Notes: generated from the sequence alone by a model not told the origin. A DNA stretch of 64,000 bases from Sipunculus nudus (GCA_026874595.1 CM049317.1:11318382-11382381), one strand, 5' to 3'. Positions 36,626 to 50,275 are shown, numbered from the stretch's first letter. A program made the numbers and translations.

Positions 36626-37083
36626 AATATGGTGTTAAGAATATAATAATATTGAAAAGTTTACACCTGTTTTGGATAAAATAAACACGGTGCTGGTCTA
36701 AATTAACATTCCAATCCAACAAGTATAACTAAAAGTAGGTTAAGCCCGTAATTTTCTGACCAAAATAAGCTTTAATGGGAATATATCCATCATCTGTCAG
36801 TCAGTGGCCGGGCCGAGCCGGTATGCCGTATCTGTTCTGGTCTGGTATGCATGTCGTCACATCTCCTTAACATTGACAAGACGCCCAGGCCGTGGTCATG
36901 TGATACATTTACATTTCATCTGAGGTTTAACAACAGACTTTACACTATGATTACTCATGTCGGTCTTTTAGAGGATTCATGACACACGAACATCCTATCG
37001 GATCATGGAGCTTTTTAACTGCTGATGATTATGCATCTGGTAACATTTAAAGGCTTTAATAAAACTTTCAATTTTGGATATAC

Positions 37084-37084
<1 letters not shown>

Positions 37085-37139
<55 letters not shown>

Positions 37140-37225
37140 TTATATATATATTCATATATATGTTTGTATGTATAAATATATATATGTATATAGATATATA
37201 TATATATTTATATTTATATAACATA
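37085..37225. repeat. AT microsatellite
   Basis: (TA)n with TTTATATT interruptions. The Ile/Tyr frames on both strands are artefacts. Confidence 0.9.
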
Positions 37226-37229
37226 CATA

Positions 37230-39041
37230 TCATAGTCCTGAAAGAAAATGCTTCAAAGGGGCCTATAAATATATGTAATGAAATAATATACAAAAACATT
37301 TACATGATCCTTTGAAAACATTTTTGTACCAAAAACAAAATAATATAAATGATAGGAACACATGAGTATAATTCACTAAATTCATAAAATTGTTTCACAG
37401 TGAAGGGAATCACGCAAAGGCGGAGTGGGTTCGACGTGGTACATGGTATTTACACAGTCTGCCATTAATTTTTGGTAATTATATTTGTATCATATTCTGT
37501 ATATATATGCTGTTGTTTCATGGCGCACCTAATTTTCATTAAGCTATTTCTTAAATATATTTAACCAATAAACCTAATTTCTTCTTAGAACTCAGCCAGC
37601 CTCACAAACAGAATATGACAAATTTATTCGTTAACATCAAAGGCACGTAATTATGCCCTTTTCATAATGGTTTGAAAGAAATGTCTGAACATTTGGCTAG
37701 ACCGGTCAGACTGGACACATTTGTTTATGATGGGCTTTGCCTGGTTGCCTGACTTAAGCTGTATTATTACATATAGTAAACACAGTTGAATGTCATGTTA
37801 AATAGAAATACTGCCAAATCAATGGTGATGTACACTGCCGAACAATGTTCAGCAATATAAAAATAAGTAAAGGAATTTTATATTATGTTTTTACAATTTA
37901 ATATAATATAATATAATATGATTCTCTTCTAAAATATAATTTCTCTATGGATTTTCTGATGACGTGAATAAATATTATATATGAAGTGATAAAAAACTAA
38001 TAGTTCTTTTATTCTCTTTGAGAATATTTATAATGATCTGTCATTATTTGGTTATCTCGAAATAATGAATATCGTGTATCTTACTCTTGAAACCAGTGTA
38101 ATGTGTTTTAGCATAAACTTTGAATTAATGATAATCGAAATATTAAACTGCATGCACATTATAATGTATATTATTATGCTTTTATTTTGGAAAAATAATG
38201 TTATATTCGTCAAAATAATTAGAATATATGTCACCAATAAGTTCGCTATATAGAAAGATGACAGGTATTCACAATATCATTCTTTGTTAGATCTTATAGT
38301 TACAGTTGGCATCAAGTCTTATTATAATCAAATCATGGAATAAGATATAACTGATTTTTTACATTAGTCTCATTTTGTTCCTAGTTCTACATGACGTACA
38401 AAACACCACAATAGGTGGAATTGATCATAAAAGAAAAAGCAACTTATATGGCCCGGTAATACAGTATAGTATCAATAATGTATACCATTTCTTATTTAGC
38501 ATTATTTATTAGAAGGGTATGAAATGAAAGATTATTATTCTTGAAATCAATGTAGAATTATAACCCAAATTTATTGATATTTATATTTTCAAATTAACAG
38601 GCTATAATCAATATTATTACACCGACGTATTATATATGTATAATTTTATTAAATGATATTTTTAAATATATATATATATATATATATATACTGTTATTTT
38701 ATATATATATAAATTTAATTGTATTAAATTTTGTATAATGATTTTTTTTATATACATACATACACAGATGAACATGTACATATACATGTTTTATTATTTT
38801 GATATATCTATTGTGGAATAAACAGTTTTTGTGCTTTTGTGTATAGAGATATATGTGTATATATACATATATATATATAATTATATATATATATATTTAT
38901 ATATATATACATATATGTCAATATATAATATAATATTTATACATAATATATATATACACACATATATACACAAATAAGCATGTACACATGCGTGCTCTAA
39001 TTATTTTGATATATATATTTTGGAATAATCAGTTTGTGCTG

Positions 39042-39096
<55 letters not shown>

Positions 39097-39470
39097 CATG
39101 TATATATAAAGATATACATAATATATTAAATATATATTATATTTGGTCAAAACTTATACAAGTATGAAATAAGTATTATGAAGAAGTCATGATTTGTCTT
39201 ATCTAACCCGAAAAACTGTGTCATATGGAAAGCATTGCCCACTGAACTGACTGTGACACAGCCGCCAAGTGAAATCAAGGAGCTGATGATATACAGGCCT
39301 CCTGAAGGCTGTCTATGTTAATGGTGTCATGGGATACATTTTCCTTACAAGCTGTGGAATGTTTAATTCCAACGGTGTCAGGTTATATAACATTATTTTA
39401 CTCAGTCATGATAGAAAATATAAAAGGTGTAGTGGATTAAGCGATGATTTTCGTTTATTTCCCTAGTAAT
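37230..39470. other. AT-rich non-coding interior with several TA tracts
   Basis: Further (TA)n tracts at about 38,665-38,715, 38,860-38,960 and 39,045-39,135. No gene supported. Confidence 0.5.
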
Positions 39471-39474
39471 ACAA

Positions 39475-39625
39475 AAGCACGTGGTGTTTGTTTACTCGCC
39501 AAACCACAACGAGGCCAATATGGCCGCCAAACCGTGTTTCCGTGTATTGGGAAAGAACACGCCCGTATGACACCACTTATGTTACCTGTACTGTGATTGG
39601 TTCCTACCAAATGTGGATCAGTCGT
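39475..39625 (+). repeat. Repeat end, inverted relative to 36.5 kb and related to 8.77 kb
   Basis: It contains GTTTACTCGCCAAACC and CCGTGTTTCCGTGTATTGG (inverted match to 36,480-36,625), then TGATTGGTTCCTACCAAATG, which matches the reverse complement of 8,775-8,815. Confidence 0.6.
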
Positions 39626-40104
39626 CCTCGAGGTGTATGTAACTTTGGTAATTCAGGTCACATGGTCCTATTTATTCACATGATCGCGACCCGGGGCCAC
39701 TTGAACAGAGAGTGAATGCTTTAGTCTGCTCTGGTTAAAAATTGGGTCTAGCCTTAATCCCAGATAACATTTAAAAACAATTGTTTGATATTTGTGTGTT
39801 AAGAATAAATTATATCAAATAAAATTCACAGTATCAGTCAAATATTTTTTCAATATGTGGCCAATCAAAGAAATGTTGTCCAAATGCCTGTTTTGACTGC
39901 ATGGCTGCTGTGACCACCCAGGAAGCGGATCAAGGTGGCAAGAGGCTAGGATAATGAGGATTAATTTACCAGAGAATTAAAAAAAACTGACTGAATGTTC
40001 AGCAGTTCCTGTATACTGACCAGCAGGACTGAGAGACGGAATTGTGATGATATGAACGGTCATTTATGATGGAGTCTCATTGGCATTAATGATGGTCTCT
40101 TGTT

Positions 40105-40760
40105 AGCTCATTTGAGCTATAGTCGTGGTCCATTGTCCGTCGTCCGTCCGTTATACTGGCACTTTAAACTGTTAGACCTACGAATCCAAAATTCGGCATA
40201 CTGTAGGTGTTAGATGTCTTCAAAATCTCCTTCCAAACCGCAAACTGGGTCAATGCGACTTCGTTTCTTTGAGAAATTAAGGAAAAAGCTCAAATTCCCA
40301 TTAAAAACCTATTATCACACTTTAGGACTGCCTTATATCAAAACCACTGATATTTTTCTTAATATTTGCCATAAGTATTCTCCTATATATTTTCTATATA
40401 TGCGCAAGAAATTTAGTCCGTCAACTGTAATTTCTTAAAGTTATGGGCCCGAAAATAATGGACTTTGTATAAAATCAGAAAAAAATATTTACTCACTTAA
40501 CATTCAAAAATTCTGAAGCTAGAGACTTTTTTCATGTATAACTTTTTTCAATTAAGATTTAATTGTATGCCAAAAATTGGATCTGAATTTTGTAAAATTT
40601 TATGTTATTAGCATAAAAATAAAATCAGTACCTCAGAATTTGCCCAACTTTGACCATGGCACGTAATTTTTGTTTGTGAGGACTGTTTATTTTATTTTCA
40701 CAGTATGTTAACATATGTTTAATCTGTTTTAGTCTGAAATGTGAAAATAAAAGCTAGAAA
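40105..40760 (-). repeat. Dispersed repeat, copy 2 (inverted), with GTCCGTCGTCCGTC end
   Basis: The left edge AGCTCATTTGAGCTATAG and GTCCGTCGTCCGTCC match, in reverse complement, the tail at 58.37-58.44 kb. The rest (40,200-40,760) is the reverse complement of 34,850-35,400. This ties the tail and this body to one element family. Confidence 0.65.
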
Positions 40761-42773
40761 ATTTGGATAGTTATTGAATTTTTTTCTGGAAGCTCTATTT
40801 TAGTCAGATGCTTTGTCCAGATGTGAGCAGCCCATTCGTGATCACTGGAAGTCAGCTATGCCAGGGTTTCTGATTAGTTACAGGTCACTGTACGCTCCAT
40901 AAGCAGCGGTTACGCTATACTGAACTATTCACTACACTATCCGCTGCAATAAAAAGCGGTTGCCGGTCAGGTTTGGCAACCAGGCGGTGTTGTCTCTGTG
41001 GAATTCCCCCTGAGTAATATTTAACCAATCACATTGTAGGCATCACTCGCACAATCGGATGTTCTTCGAGGTATCGGTCACTTTGCACTGCGGTGGAAAG
41101 CGCTTCGTAGCACAGACCCCCCCCCCCCCCCCCCCCCCGTATTGGAATAAACGCGATGCAATCGTCAACGTTCAACAGTCTCTATACTGACTTGCTGGTG
41201 TGGCCTGAGGTCAGATATCCCCCACTGTCTGCATATTTCCTCTCTTGCAGTGCTACACGAACTTGCCACGGGCACAGCCATGTTTGTTTACACGCTAAGC
41301 CAGTCAGATTTCTTCTACCAGTTCTGCATATTAGTTTAAACGTAGAGCCATTCAGATTTTAGTTTATCCGGCGCAAACTGACTGAGTGTTTGGCACCTTG
41401 CCAAACCTGAAGAATCCTGCAATATCTCACAGCGTGTGAGTGGAAGGTCACCAGGAGGTCACGCGCTGTGTTCAGAGCGTAAGGTCACTGGAGAAGATCT
41501 CCTGCTGTGACAGGTGTACATTTATTCTCAAGTCAACTCCCCCCCCCCCCCCAAGTGTTATGCAGTAACTGTTATGTTTGTACTGTATTTCCTTAACTGT
41601 AATACTGTTTCGACTTCAATATACCAAACATTTCTTGAAAAAATAATTCAAGTAGGTAATCCAGAATTTGCCATGTTGTGATAAATTTTTATATCAAACC
41701 AGACTGAACTAACACCGTGCGATAATACACTTATTATTATAATTTTTTTTTTGCCTATAGCTGAAGCGCTTATAAATTCTTACCAATTACACCTTACATT
41801 GGGTCATGTCCGAAAAATGACCCAATCTGTCAAATAGATATAGATCCCAGATATCTGCACAGCTCATGCAGTTTCAAAGGCCAAAACTCCAATACATGCA
41901 TAAGCTCAAAACACATACAGGATCACGTCAGGTCCATTGGAGTCAAGTAAGGTCGGGCAAAATATATCTGGTATATTTACGTCATATATTTAAATTCTCT
42001 GTATACTGCTATGTCTATCTGTGCATCTCCTGTTTGAGGTAAAGAGCCGTACCTTTGTATCAATATCAATGTGTGTAAGAGAAAGAGATCGGGTTTTACC
42101 GCCTGTATTACTGGACATGTATACAAGATAATTACGTTCATTAGTTGAATGAACTAAAGTGCTGCTATATCTATGCCTGGTAAACCCTTTTACGGTATCA
42201 GAACTCTGTCACAGAGCTCGGTCATTGTCCCAGCATGAACAAAAACACCATACCTGTGTGTGGTAAGCACAGAATTCATTAAGTATTTTGGCTCGTAAGG
42301 AAAGTGATCGTGAGATGCATACTCCTCTGCATAAACTGAATAAAAGCAACCAGAGATCATATTTTAACATTATCACCTTTTCTTGGACATTACAACTAGG
42401 AAATTAGCTTTAGGTCTTATATGCGAGTTGTTTGAACATTTCTGATAAATCTTTTCTGTTGTATGGTTGTTAAAATATATCAAAGCTGATTTCAAGCACT
42501 TAGATTGATATGTTTATCTGTTTAGATCCTTATTCATGAATAGATGTAGAAAAATTCATATTTCAAGTTTCCTGATCTGTGTAAAGATATAGTTTCACAT
42601 TCGGAAGGTTAAAAGAATAGTGTGCAATGTTCAGCGGCTGTTTTCTCATATTTATTAGCCATCCCGATAGCAAAATTTACGAATAAACCTATCCGTTATA
42701 TCAACTGATACAAAACCTGTAACTTCCTTTAACGGTGAATGTTGTCTCATATACGATTTTTGTTTATTTAAGG
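40761..42773. other. Non-coding stretch upstream of the degraded TRIM-type copy
   Basis: No gene supported. It holds C20 and C12 tracts at about 41,119 and 41,540. The last bases, TTTATTTAAG at 42,763-42,772, form a splice-acceptor-like end just before the ATG. Confidence 0.4.
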
Positions 42774-43430
42774 ATGGCCTCAGTGGAGTTTGCCAGGAAA
42801 ACCAAGAAGAGAGGATACCAAGTCTTATCTGCATTCATTCTGCCAAGACTGTTTGAAAAAGTGGAATACGAAACGTCTTATGCAGGATTTTGGTGCCAGA
42901 AGCTGGATAGAATGTCCTTTATGTCGGAAAAGAGCAAATATACTTAATGAAGGAATTCCTGCTGTCCCCTTGGATTTCAACGTACAACAATTTTCAGATA
43001 ATATAAGGCAAAAGAAAACCGCTTGTCTTGTCAAACGTGTTTGAACATTGCTTTATCACAGACAGCTACCGCAGTATGTAAAACCTGCAACAGGCTGTTT
43101 TGTCAAAATTTCAGCGTAAACCATTCAAATATGTTTCTGTTCTTTGATCATGAAATTGTTCACTCCATCTGCAGAATACATGGTGCTTCGTTAGATTGTG
43201 TTCATTCAGGTGTTCACAAAGAACAAGAAATTACTAGTGTGGAAGCCGGATTAGTGAGAATTAAAATAAAACTTGAACATTTAAACTCTGATATTCAAAC
43301 GTTGAATTCAAACGAATGTGAAACAGTCCAACTCAGACAGAAGGAGACTGACAGACATTCATGCAAAATTGTCCATTCAAACTTTATCAAGTTTGACACC
43401 CTCTTACAAAAGACCCTTAGAATTCCATAA
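42774..43430 (+). pseudogene. Degraded TRIM-type RING/B-box gene copy
   Basis: Third member of the family otherwise seen at 51-53 and 59-61 kb. ATG 42,774 sits behind AAGG just as in the two others. Remnants run in order across three frames: a half RING (HSFCQDCLKKW, then IECPLCRKRA), the PLDFNVQQ linker matching PIDFNVQE of the paralogs, B-box 1 (CQTCLNIALSQTATAVCKTC) and B-box 2 (EIVHSICRIHGASLD). A short coiled-coil start (GLVRIKIKLEHLNSDIQ) follows, with TAA at 43,428-43,430. The first RING cysteine pair is damaged, several B-box 2 cysteines are lost, and the NHL region is missing. There are at least two frame changes, so this copy is inactive. Confidence 0.8.
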
Positions 43431-43949
43431 TAATTAAGTTTAAACTGACCTTCTTTATTACAATTTGGCCTGGGAAGAACAGAGAGACGTTTTAATATTT
43501 TGTAACGTAAAACTTTCCAAGTGTCATAAAGTAAAACTTTTGCACCAGATATTTTATATTGATATACCTAGCAAAGTTCTTGATGGTGATATTAAAGAAA
43601 GTCGTGCATAATTAAACTGATTAAACTGATACAGAATCAAGTTTATTACTCAAATGAATTGCGAAAATTATTCTATATTATTTAACACAGATGTCTTTCG
43701 TTGATCGTTATATACTTATTATAAACATTACAAATTCATTAAAAAAAACTTATATCAATTAACTTGCAGAAGGATTTAAAAACTAAATGTCATGCACACT
43801 TGCATTATATGCTACACGCTTTTCAGATGGAATGGGAAACGAAAATGTACTATACTGTAGCATTGTCGACTAGTTAAACTAAGCTAAAACTCTATTATAA
43901 CATTGTAGAAAATAGTTGACGTCATTCAGTGTCTTTGCATTACTTTTCC

Positions 43950-44365
43950 ATTTCTGAATAAACATATTTTTCCTTGTGTCTCATTGTTTTGCTCGTTTTA
44001 AGTCACTGTTGCGTACGGCCATATGTTTTATGAGAATGAGTCTCTTTCATTTATTCTTTCTGTTCCTGTTGGAAGATATCAATAAACACCTTTTCGGAGA
44101 ATGACGCATGATTTGAGCTATTCCTTAGATCCTGGGTGAGACTGCTTCAAAGATTGAAATAGCGGGAGCACTTCCCTCACAGGAATCAAGCGAAGAGCGC
44201 GAAAGGCACTCTTTGATCTTCATGCATCAGAATTTAAGAACTATGTGGAATGAAGGTATAACATATATCTACGGGACATTTGATGATTTCCCTCGAAAAT
44301 CATGAGTTACAGTTTAACTTTATTTGGTGTGTGAAAGGCAGCATAAAAAAGTTCTTCTGAGCCTT
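43950..44365 (+). repeat. Segmental duplicate A (3' flank of the degraded TRIM copy)
   Basis: Matches 46,915-47,280 in direct orientation through CGTACGGCCAT, TCCTTAGATCC, CACAGGAATCAAG and GAAAGGCAGCA. The two copies are about 3.0 kb apart and bracket the 332-bp array. Confidence 0.65.
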
Positions 44366-44625
44366 TTATAGATTGGCTGCACTTTTTTACATGTTAAAGC
44401 TTCGGTCTTCTTTTAAATGAGAAGATGTAAGCCATATTGTGATACAGGTACGCTAGGCAAACACGGTAACATGTTTACATATCCCGTTTAATTAGCTCAG
44501 TTGAGGATTAGCCGTTAAAAATAGGTGCTGTTTATATAGCTCATGGTAAGGATAAATTTTAAGCCTTAAGACGACATTTGGGGCATCTTCAATAAGGACT
44601 TGTTTAATAACTAGATATTTCTCGG

Positions 44626-46245
44626 CACCGCAGGTGCCATAGTATCCTCAGACACCGCAGGTGCCATAGTATCCTCAGACAATTAATCCCCCCCCCCTTT
44701 AAGAACAGACCCCCCATCTTCAGCAACAATTAATATCAGACCACTCTCATAGAAAAAGTCACTCTCATATAGAAGGTCATGACCCCAATTTCAATATACA
44801 TCATCCTCTAACCCATGTCTATGTATATGCATAATATGAAAGAAATCTGTCCATTAGTTTCTGACTTATAATGCTCACACTACTGTAAAGTGGCAATGAT
44901 GGGTATTAAACGGCTTGAAAACAAGTAAAAGAATAACAGGTGGCGCTACCAGTTTCCAATACATGACAACACTATCCAAGATCTTCGGTCAAGTTGATTT
45001 TTGGACCAATCCATGCATCCCTTATCGAGATATTAATGATTTTGTGTGATTTTCACCAAATATGGCAATATTCAAGGTCAAGGCATCACTCACAGGAAAG
45101 GTCATGGCCCTGATTTATAAATACATCATCCCATAACCCATGTCGATCTATGTATATGCATAATATGAATGAAATCTGTCCATTAGTTTCTGACTAATAA
45201 TTCTCACAGTACTGTTAAGTAGCAATGATGGGGGTATTAAACGGCACGAAAACAAGTAAAAGAATAACAGATGGCGCCACCAGTTTCAGGTACATGACAA
45301 TACTATCCAAGATCTTCGATCAAGTTGATTTTTGGACCAATTCATGTATCCCTAATTGAGATATTAATGATTTTTTTGTAATTTTCACCATATATGACAA
45401 TATTCAAGGTCAAGGCCACTCTCATAGGAAAGGTCATAACCCCAATTTATGTATACATCATCCCATAACCCATATGTCTATGTATATGCATAATATGAAC
45501 GAAATCTGTCTATTAGTTTTTTACTTAAATTGCTCACAGTCCTGATAAGTGGCAATGATGGGGGTTTTAAACGGCACGAAAACAAGTAAAAGAATAACAG
45601 GTGGCGCCACCAGTTTCCGGTACATAACAATACTATCCAAGATCTTCGGTCAAGTTGATTTTTGGACCAATCCATGCATCCCTTATTGAGATATTAATGA
45701 TTTTGTGTTATTTTTACCATATATGGCAATATTCAAGGTCAAGGCCACTCTCATAGGAAAGGTCATAACCCCAATTTTAATAAATAAAATCCCCTAACCC
45801 AAGTCTATGTATATGCATAATATGAAAGAAATCTATCCATTAGTTTTGACTTAAAGTGCTCACAGTACTGTCAAGTGGCAATTTTTGGGGTATTGAAGGC
45901 ACGAAAACAAGTAAAGAATAACAGGTGGCGCCATCAGTTTCTGGAACCTGACAGCCCTATCCATGATCTTCGATTATCTTGATTTTGGGATCAATCCATG
46001 CGAGAAATCTTGAGATATTTAAGAATGTGTGTGATCCCCCCCCCTCCCCATTCAAGGTCAAGGACCATCTCCCAGTAAAGGTAATGACTTCATTTTAAAT
46101 AGACGTCGTCCTCTCACCCATATCTATACATATACCAAGTTTGGTAAAGATCCGTGAAATATTTTTTGGGTTATCGCGCCAACAAGATTTATATGCGGAG
46201 GGGGGCGGTGGCGGCGGGACCGTCATGAAAACATAGTATCCCCCG
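44626..46245. repeat. Tandem array, ~332-bp unit with GGTGGCGCCACC core
   Basis: The palindrome or its variants occur at about 44,940, 45,271, 45,600 and 45,925. Each is followed by AGTTTC, TATCCA(A/T)GATCTTCG and AATATTCAAGGTCAAGG, giving about four units. The left edge holds a 28-bp direct duplication (CACCGCAGGTGCCATAGTAT and on) at 44,626-44,682. The right edge has a GGGGGGCGGTGGCGGCGGG tract. Confidence 0.8.
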
Positions 46246-46419
46246 ACTTTGCCTGGGAATACAATTAAAACCAAAATGAGGTTTCCTTCACCACAAATGT
46301 ATACAATTGCCATAGGAATTATTCAGTTTTATCATTTTAACGTTTTTGAAGCCAGTTTTGATATTCATAGAAGTACCCGGTTATCTGTATACAAAGAAGT
46401 AGGTAAAAGCATGAAGCTT

Positions 46420-46900
46420 CCAGTGTATGTTGCCGTCAAACCTAGGAGGCTATGGCTTTCCAAGCGCCAGGATGATACTTGTGACGATGCTTTCCGAAAC
46501 CTCCATGCCTAGCATTTGCCATCTGTTCGTCATAGTGGTTGTTCAATGTATTGGGTTGAAATTGTGCATGTCCATAGATCCTCGACACCTCTATCTGATA
46601 AAAAAGAGTGGTCGCGACACCTGCAATCGTTTTCATACGGCATTCATCCGTACATTAGGATTTTAGGGAAAATTGCTCATATATCAGGAGTGGTTCAAGG
46701 TATTGGTCTGAACTTTGGCATGTCCATCCATCTTGGAAACCTTTCTCGTCAACCAGACGGATGGCGCCATCTATCTCCCCGTTTTCGTAGAATAAATTCC
46801 AGGAGTGATTTACTGTATTGTTTGAAAACTGTGCATATCGATAGACCTTGGAATCCTCCATTTTGTATTCAAAATATGTTTTCTCAAGTTATTCAGCGTT
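46420..46900. repeat. Short diverged tandem units
   Basis: Three or four ~145-bp units with a GTATTG..CTGAA(A)TTTG and GCATGTCCAT..CCT pattern at about 46,548, 46,700 and 46,815. A GATGGCGCCATC palindrome lies at 46,760-46,771. A 131-codon frame here spans the repeats and shows no domain, so it was not called a gene. Confidence 0.5.
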
Positions 46901-46914
46901 ATTCAGTGTAGGAT

Positions 46915-47280
46915 GTTTCCATTTTTAATAAACAAATTTTCATTGTGTCACGATTTTGTGTTGCTAAGATTACTCTCTCGTGTACGGCCATCTTTTGAGG
47001 AGTCATTTCAGTTGGTAGGTATCACTGAAGCCTTTTTCGTAACATGATGTACGATTTGCACAGTTCCTTAGATCCAGCCTGTGACTGTTTCAAATGCTTT
47101 TCCCACAGGAATCAAGTGAAGAGCGAGAAGATAATCACTGGTCGATCTTTATGCACCAGAATGCTAAGAACTATTTTGTAGGTCAATAAATATCTCGGAG
47201 AAATTTGACGACTTCCTCTTAAAAAATAAGAGTTATAATTAATGTAAAGCAGTATATGAAAGGCAGCAAGATCATACCTG
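46915..47280 (+). repeat. Segmental duplicate B
   Basis: Direct copy of 43,950-44,365. No TRIM-type coding sequence precedes it, so either the upstream gene copy was lost or only the flank was duplicated. Confidence 0.65.
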
Positions 47281-48530
47281 TTTTCGGTAAGGCACAACGC
47301 GACCGGTTGATTTCAAGTGTTTTTGTTTATTTTCACATACATGTCTTGGAGTGTAATGTGTAACACAAGGAGTGTAATGTGACACACCTGGGCTAATTTC
47401 GCACGAGATAAAACATAGAGTAGTTGGAAGAAAGGTATTAATCTATCGCTTCTGATGCTGACATATGATATCCAACGTCAACATTCCATACAATGCGAAA
47501 TGCGACACCAACGGGCCATCTGTTATGTTCGTTTTGAGCTTTCATCATATTTTATTACAAATATGATCTAATCAACTTTATTTCAATTAATGACTGAGGT
47601 ATCTTTTTGTTTCGAAGGACGTGTGATATTTATTTTATATTAAATGCCGTTTAAATCAAGAAAATGGGAATTCATTTGTGTACGTGTGTTGAGGAATTAT
47701 ACTCCATTCCACTCATAAGAGTAGTGGTGAGAATCCAATACCCCGAATAATTTATTATCAAAAGATTTGTTAATAGCATAGGCGGTGCCGAATCTTTTAC
47801 TGGGATTTGTTTGAAAAGTGAATCAGTGTATCAGTAGCCATGACACCAGATACATCTAAAAATTAAGAGTAGCCAATGCGCAGATTAAACGGAGTCTTTC
47901 ATATATACCAATCCATCTTTGTTCGTGCAAGGCAAGGCCCGCTAATCGTGACCTTCTTTAAATCAAATTTAAAACATTTCTTAACATATCGAATTCTTAC
48001 TTATTTAAACGCTTGATACTCCTGAGGTATTTTTCACCATTACATTTGCAAACATTAACCTTGTATATCCTTCAATCAACTCATGGATACATAATTTCTG
48101 GCTGAACATATTACAATTTACAGCTATATACTTGAGATATATATTGCACAACACTTGCATTAATTATACACATAAAAAACAGGATAATTGACTATAAGTT
48201 TCTTAATGCCATCATTAAACCATAAACAAGTACTTGTTAGATTCTAATATTTTATCAAATATTTTCTTTTTTCAATTCAATGAGAGTTATAAACTTGCAA
48301 AGATTAAAGCATGAGATTTAAACCCTGAAAATCTATTTTGTAATAATGACAAGGCCTACAGACCTTTGGCGAACCTGTGCAGTGGCATATGGACAAGTTA
48401 TAATGCTGGACCATTACTTTTCAAAGACGTGTAATGTGTATATGAACAATGCAAATTCTAACCATTTTGAACAAGAACCAGTTACACAAATATCATTGCT
48501 GAAATACTGGCATAGATGTACACAACACAA
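47281..48530. other. Non-coding stretch
   Basis: AT-rich, no gene or repeat family could be supported. Confidence 0.4.
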
Positions 48531-48539
48531 AAAATTATT

Positions 48540-48890
48540 GTAGGTGGCGCCACCAGAACTGTATACGACGAAGAAATCAGGGATGTATACATATGCCCAA
48601 TTTAGGCTGACATATCAAACCCTTCCTGAGAAATAAGCTGGTAATACACTCTGCAAAAATTATTGTAGATGGCGCCATCAATCTTTTTTACGAAAAAATA
48701 TCCAATATGTATAAATATTCACCATTTCAGGCTGATATATCAAACCCCTCCAGAGAAATGAGCAGGCACAAGCACTGTGCAAAAGTCATTTGCAATTTGC
48801 AGGTGGAGACACCAGTCTTGAACGAAAATAGCTATCAAAGATGCATGGACAGATTTAAATATAAGGCCAACAAATCAAACTTCTCTTGAG
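48540..48890. repeat. Tandem array, ~128-bp unit with GGTGGCGCCACC core
   Basis: The palindrome at 48,543-48,554, its variant GATGGCGCCATC at 48,668-48,679 and a decayed GGTGGAGACACC at about 48,801. Each is followed by GGCTGA(C/T)ATATCAAACCC-like sequence. One similar unit lies at 4,534-4,690. Confidence 0.7.
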
Positions 48891-48954
48891 TCAGGTGCAC
48901 TGGGCTAACAAGGTTTAGGTGAGAGAGGCAGTTGCTCCGAGTAAACTGGAACAA

Positions 48955-49060
48955 ATTGCTAGCTCCAGCTGCTGCACTGAGTGAACTCTTGACCTGCACC
49001 TGGCTGCACTAAGTAAACTTTTGGCCTGTAACTGGCTGCACCTAGTGAACTCTTGACCTG
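48955..49060. repeat. Short tandem repeat, ~45-bp unit
   Basis: Three imperfect copies of a CTGGCTGCAC(T/C).AGT.AACT segment followed by TTGACCTG or TTGGCCTG. Confidence 0.55.
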
Positions 49061-49564
49061 TTGCATAATCTGGCACAATTGGCAGTCTGCCGAAGCTATA
49101 AATAGTTCGAGACTGACCTATGGCCTGTTGCAAAATCTGAAAAAAGTTTGCAATCTGCCAAGCTATTTATAGCTACAGACACAATCTTGGCCTGTTGATA
49201 AATCTGTTAATGCATAATGACAGACTTTAGCTACACATCATTTTTTAAAGCTTACATATCCATATGATTTTTTTAAACAAAATGTTTAGAGTAATAAAAG
49301 ATGCAGTCCTTTCATTGTTAAAGGTCCAATAATTCTTCCAACTATCATTTAAGTAAACTTGAATAAAGGACTCCAAAGAATATATTCTTTTGCTATGTAA
49401 CTGAAGTTGAAACATCAATTTTGCAGAAAAAAACTATTGCAGTCCTTAGTTTGAAATAGGCTTATTAATGGCCACAAGACCAACTTCAGCTTTCTATGAC
49501 TCTACCAAAAATGAACAAACCCAATCTTTACTTATACAACTGAAAGAACCCAACCCTAGGATAA

Positions 49565-50275
49565 TACATGGTGATGCTAGCTCCTGTCGTTTATGAGATT
49601 GTTGTGTAAGTATGCTTACTTGGAGAAATGACCAAGTTCAAACGCGGCCACAATTCATTAAACCGAAACCATTTTTACAAACTTGCGAGAGCTTGTCTCT
49701 GGCAGCATTTCTTCGAAATATTGGACAATTTGGCTGAATGATTTCAGAGTTTTTTTAAGTGGATGCAGGTGGCGCCACAAAACGGACAATCCCACAACAT
49801 TTGATAGGTGACTGATTTGTGCATAACAGTTGGCAATGCTAGTTGGTGCTATTTATGAGAAATTACCAGTTAATGTACTGACGATGGATGAGCCTTGGTG
49901 CAGGTGGTCAATAAATACCTCAGATTCATATACAAGTCATGTGACTAACATTTTGGCATAAAATTTGGTGATGCTAGCTCTTGCCATATTTGAGATAGTA
50001 TAGGTTAATTTACAGATGACTGATAAAGCTACACCATCGAGTAAGCACAAAGGTTGGCTAAAAATACAGGTGGCACCACAAGTCTACAGGAATGGATGAA
50101 ACACTCAATGGTCATTATGCAAGTAAAGAATCATGGTGATCATTGCATTATTTTCAGAAGCCTAGGCTTTTGTGTCAAATTTTCTTGGTTTAAGGTCAGT
50201 AAGACAGACAACAGATGAAGAGTGATCGCTATAGCTAAGACGACTTTCAGTCAGCTAATCTATAAATTGACAGAA
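49565..50275. repeat. GGTGGCGCCAC repeat with CAGCTRA-type tail
   Basis: GGTGATGCTAGCTC-like segments recur at about 49,571, 49,840 and 49,972. GGTGGCGCCACA lies at 49,768-49,779 and GGTGGCACCACA at about 50,070. The end (AGAGTGATCGCTATAGCT, then TTTCAGTCAGCTAA) is the tail of the family seen at 58.4 kb. Confidence 0.6.

Noticed and set aside
37015-37315. Ile/Tyr-rich frames on both strands
   Set aside because: They are (TA)n dinucleotide repeat read in frame.
46516-46911. 131-codon plus-strand frame
   Set aside because: It spans short tandem repeats, has no domain, and overlaps other open frames on both strands.
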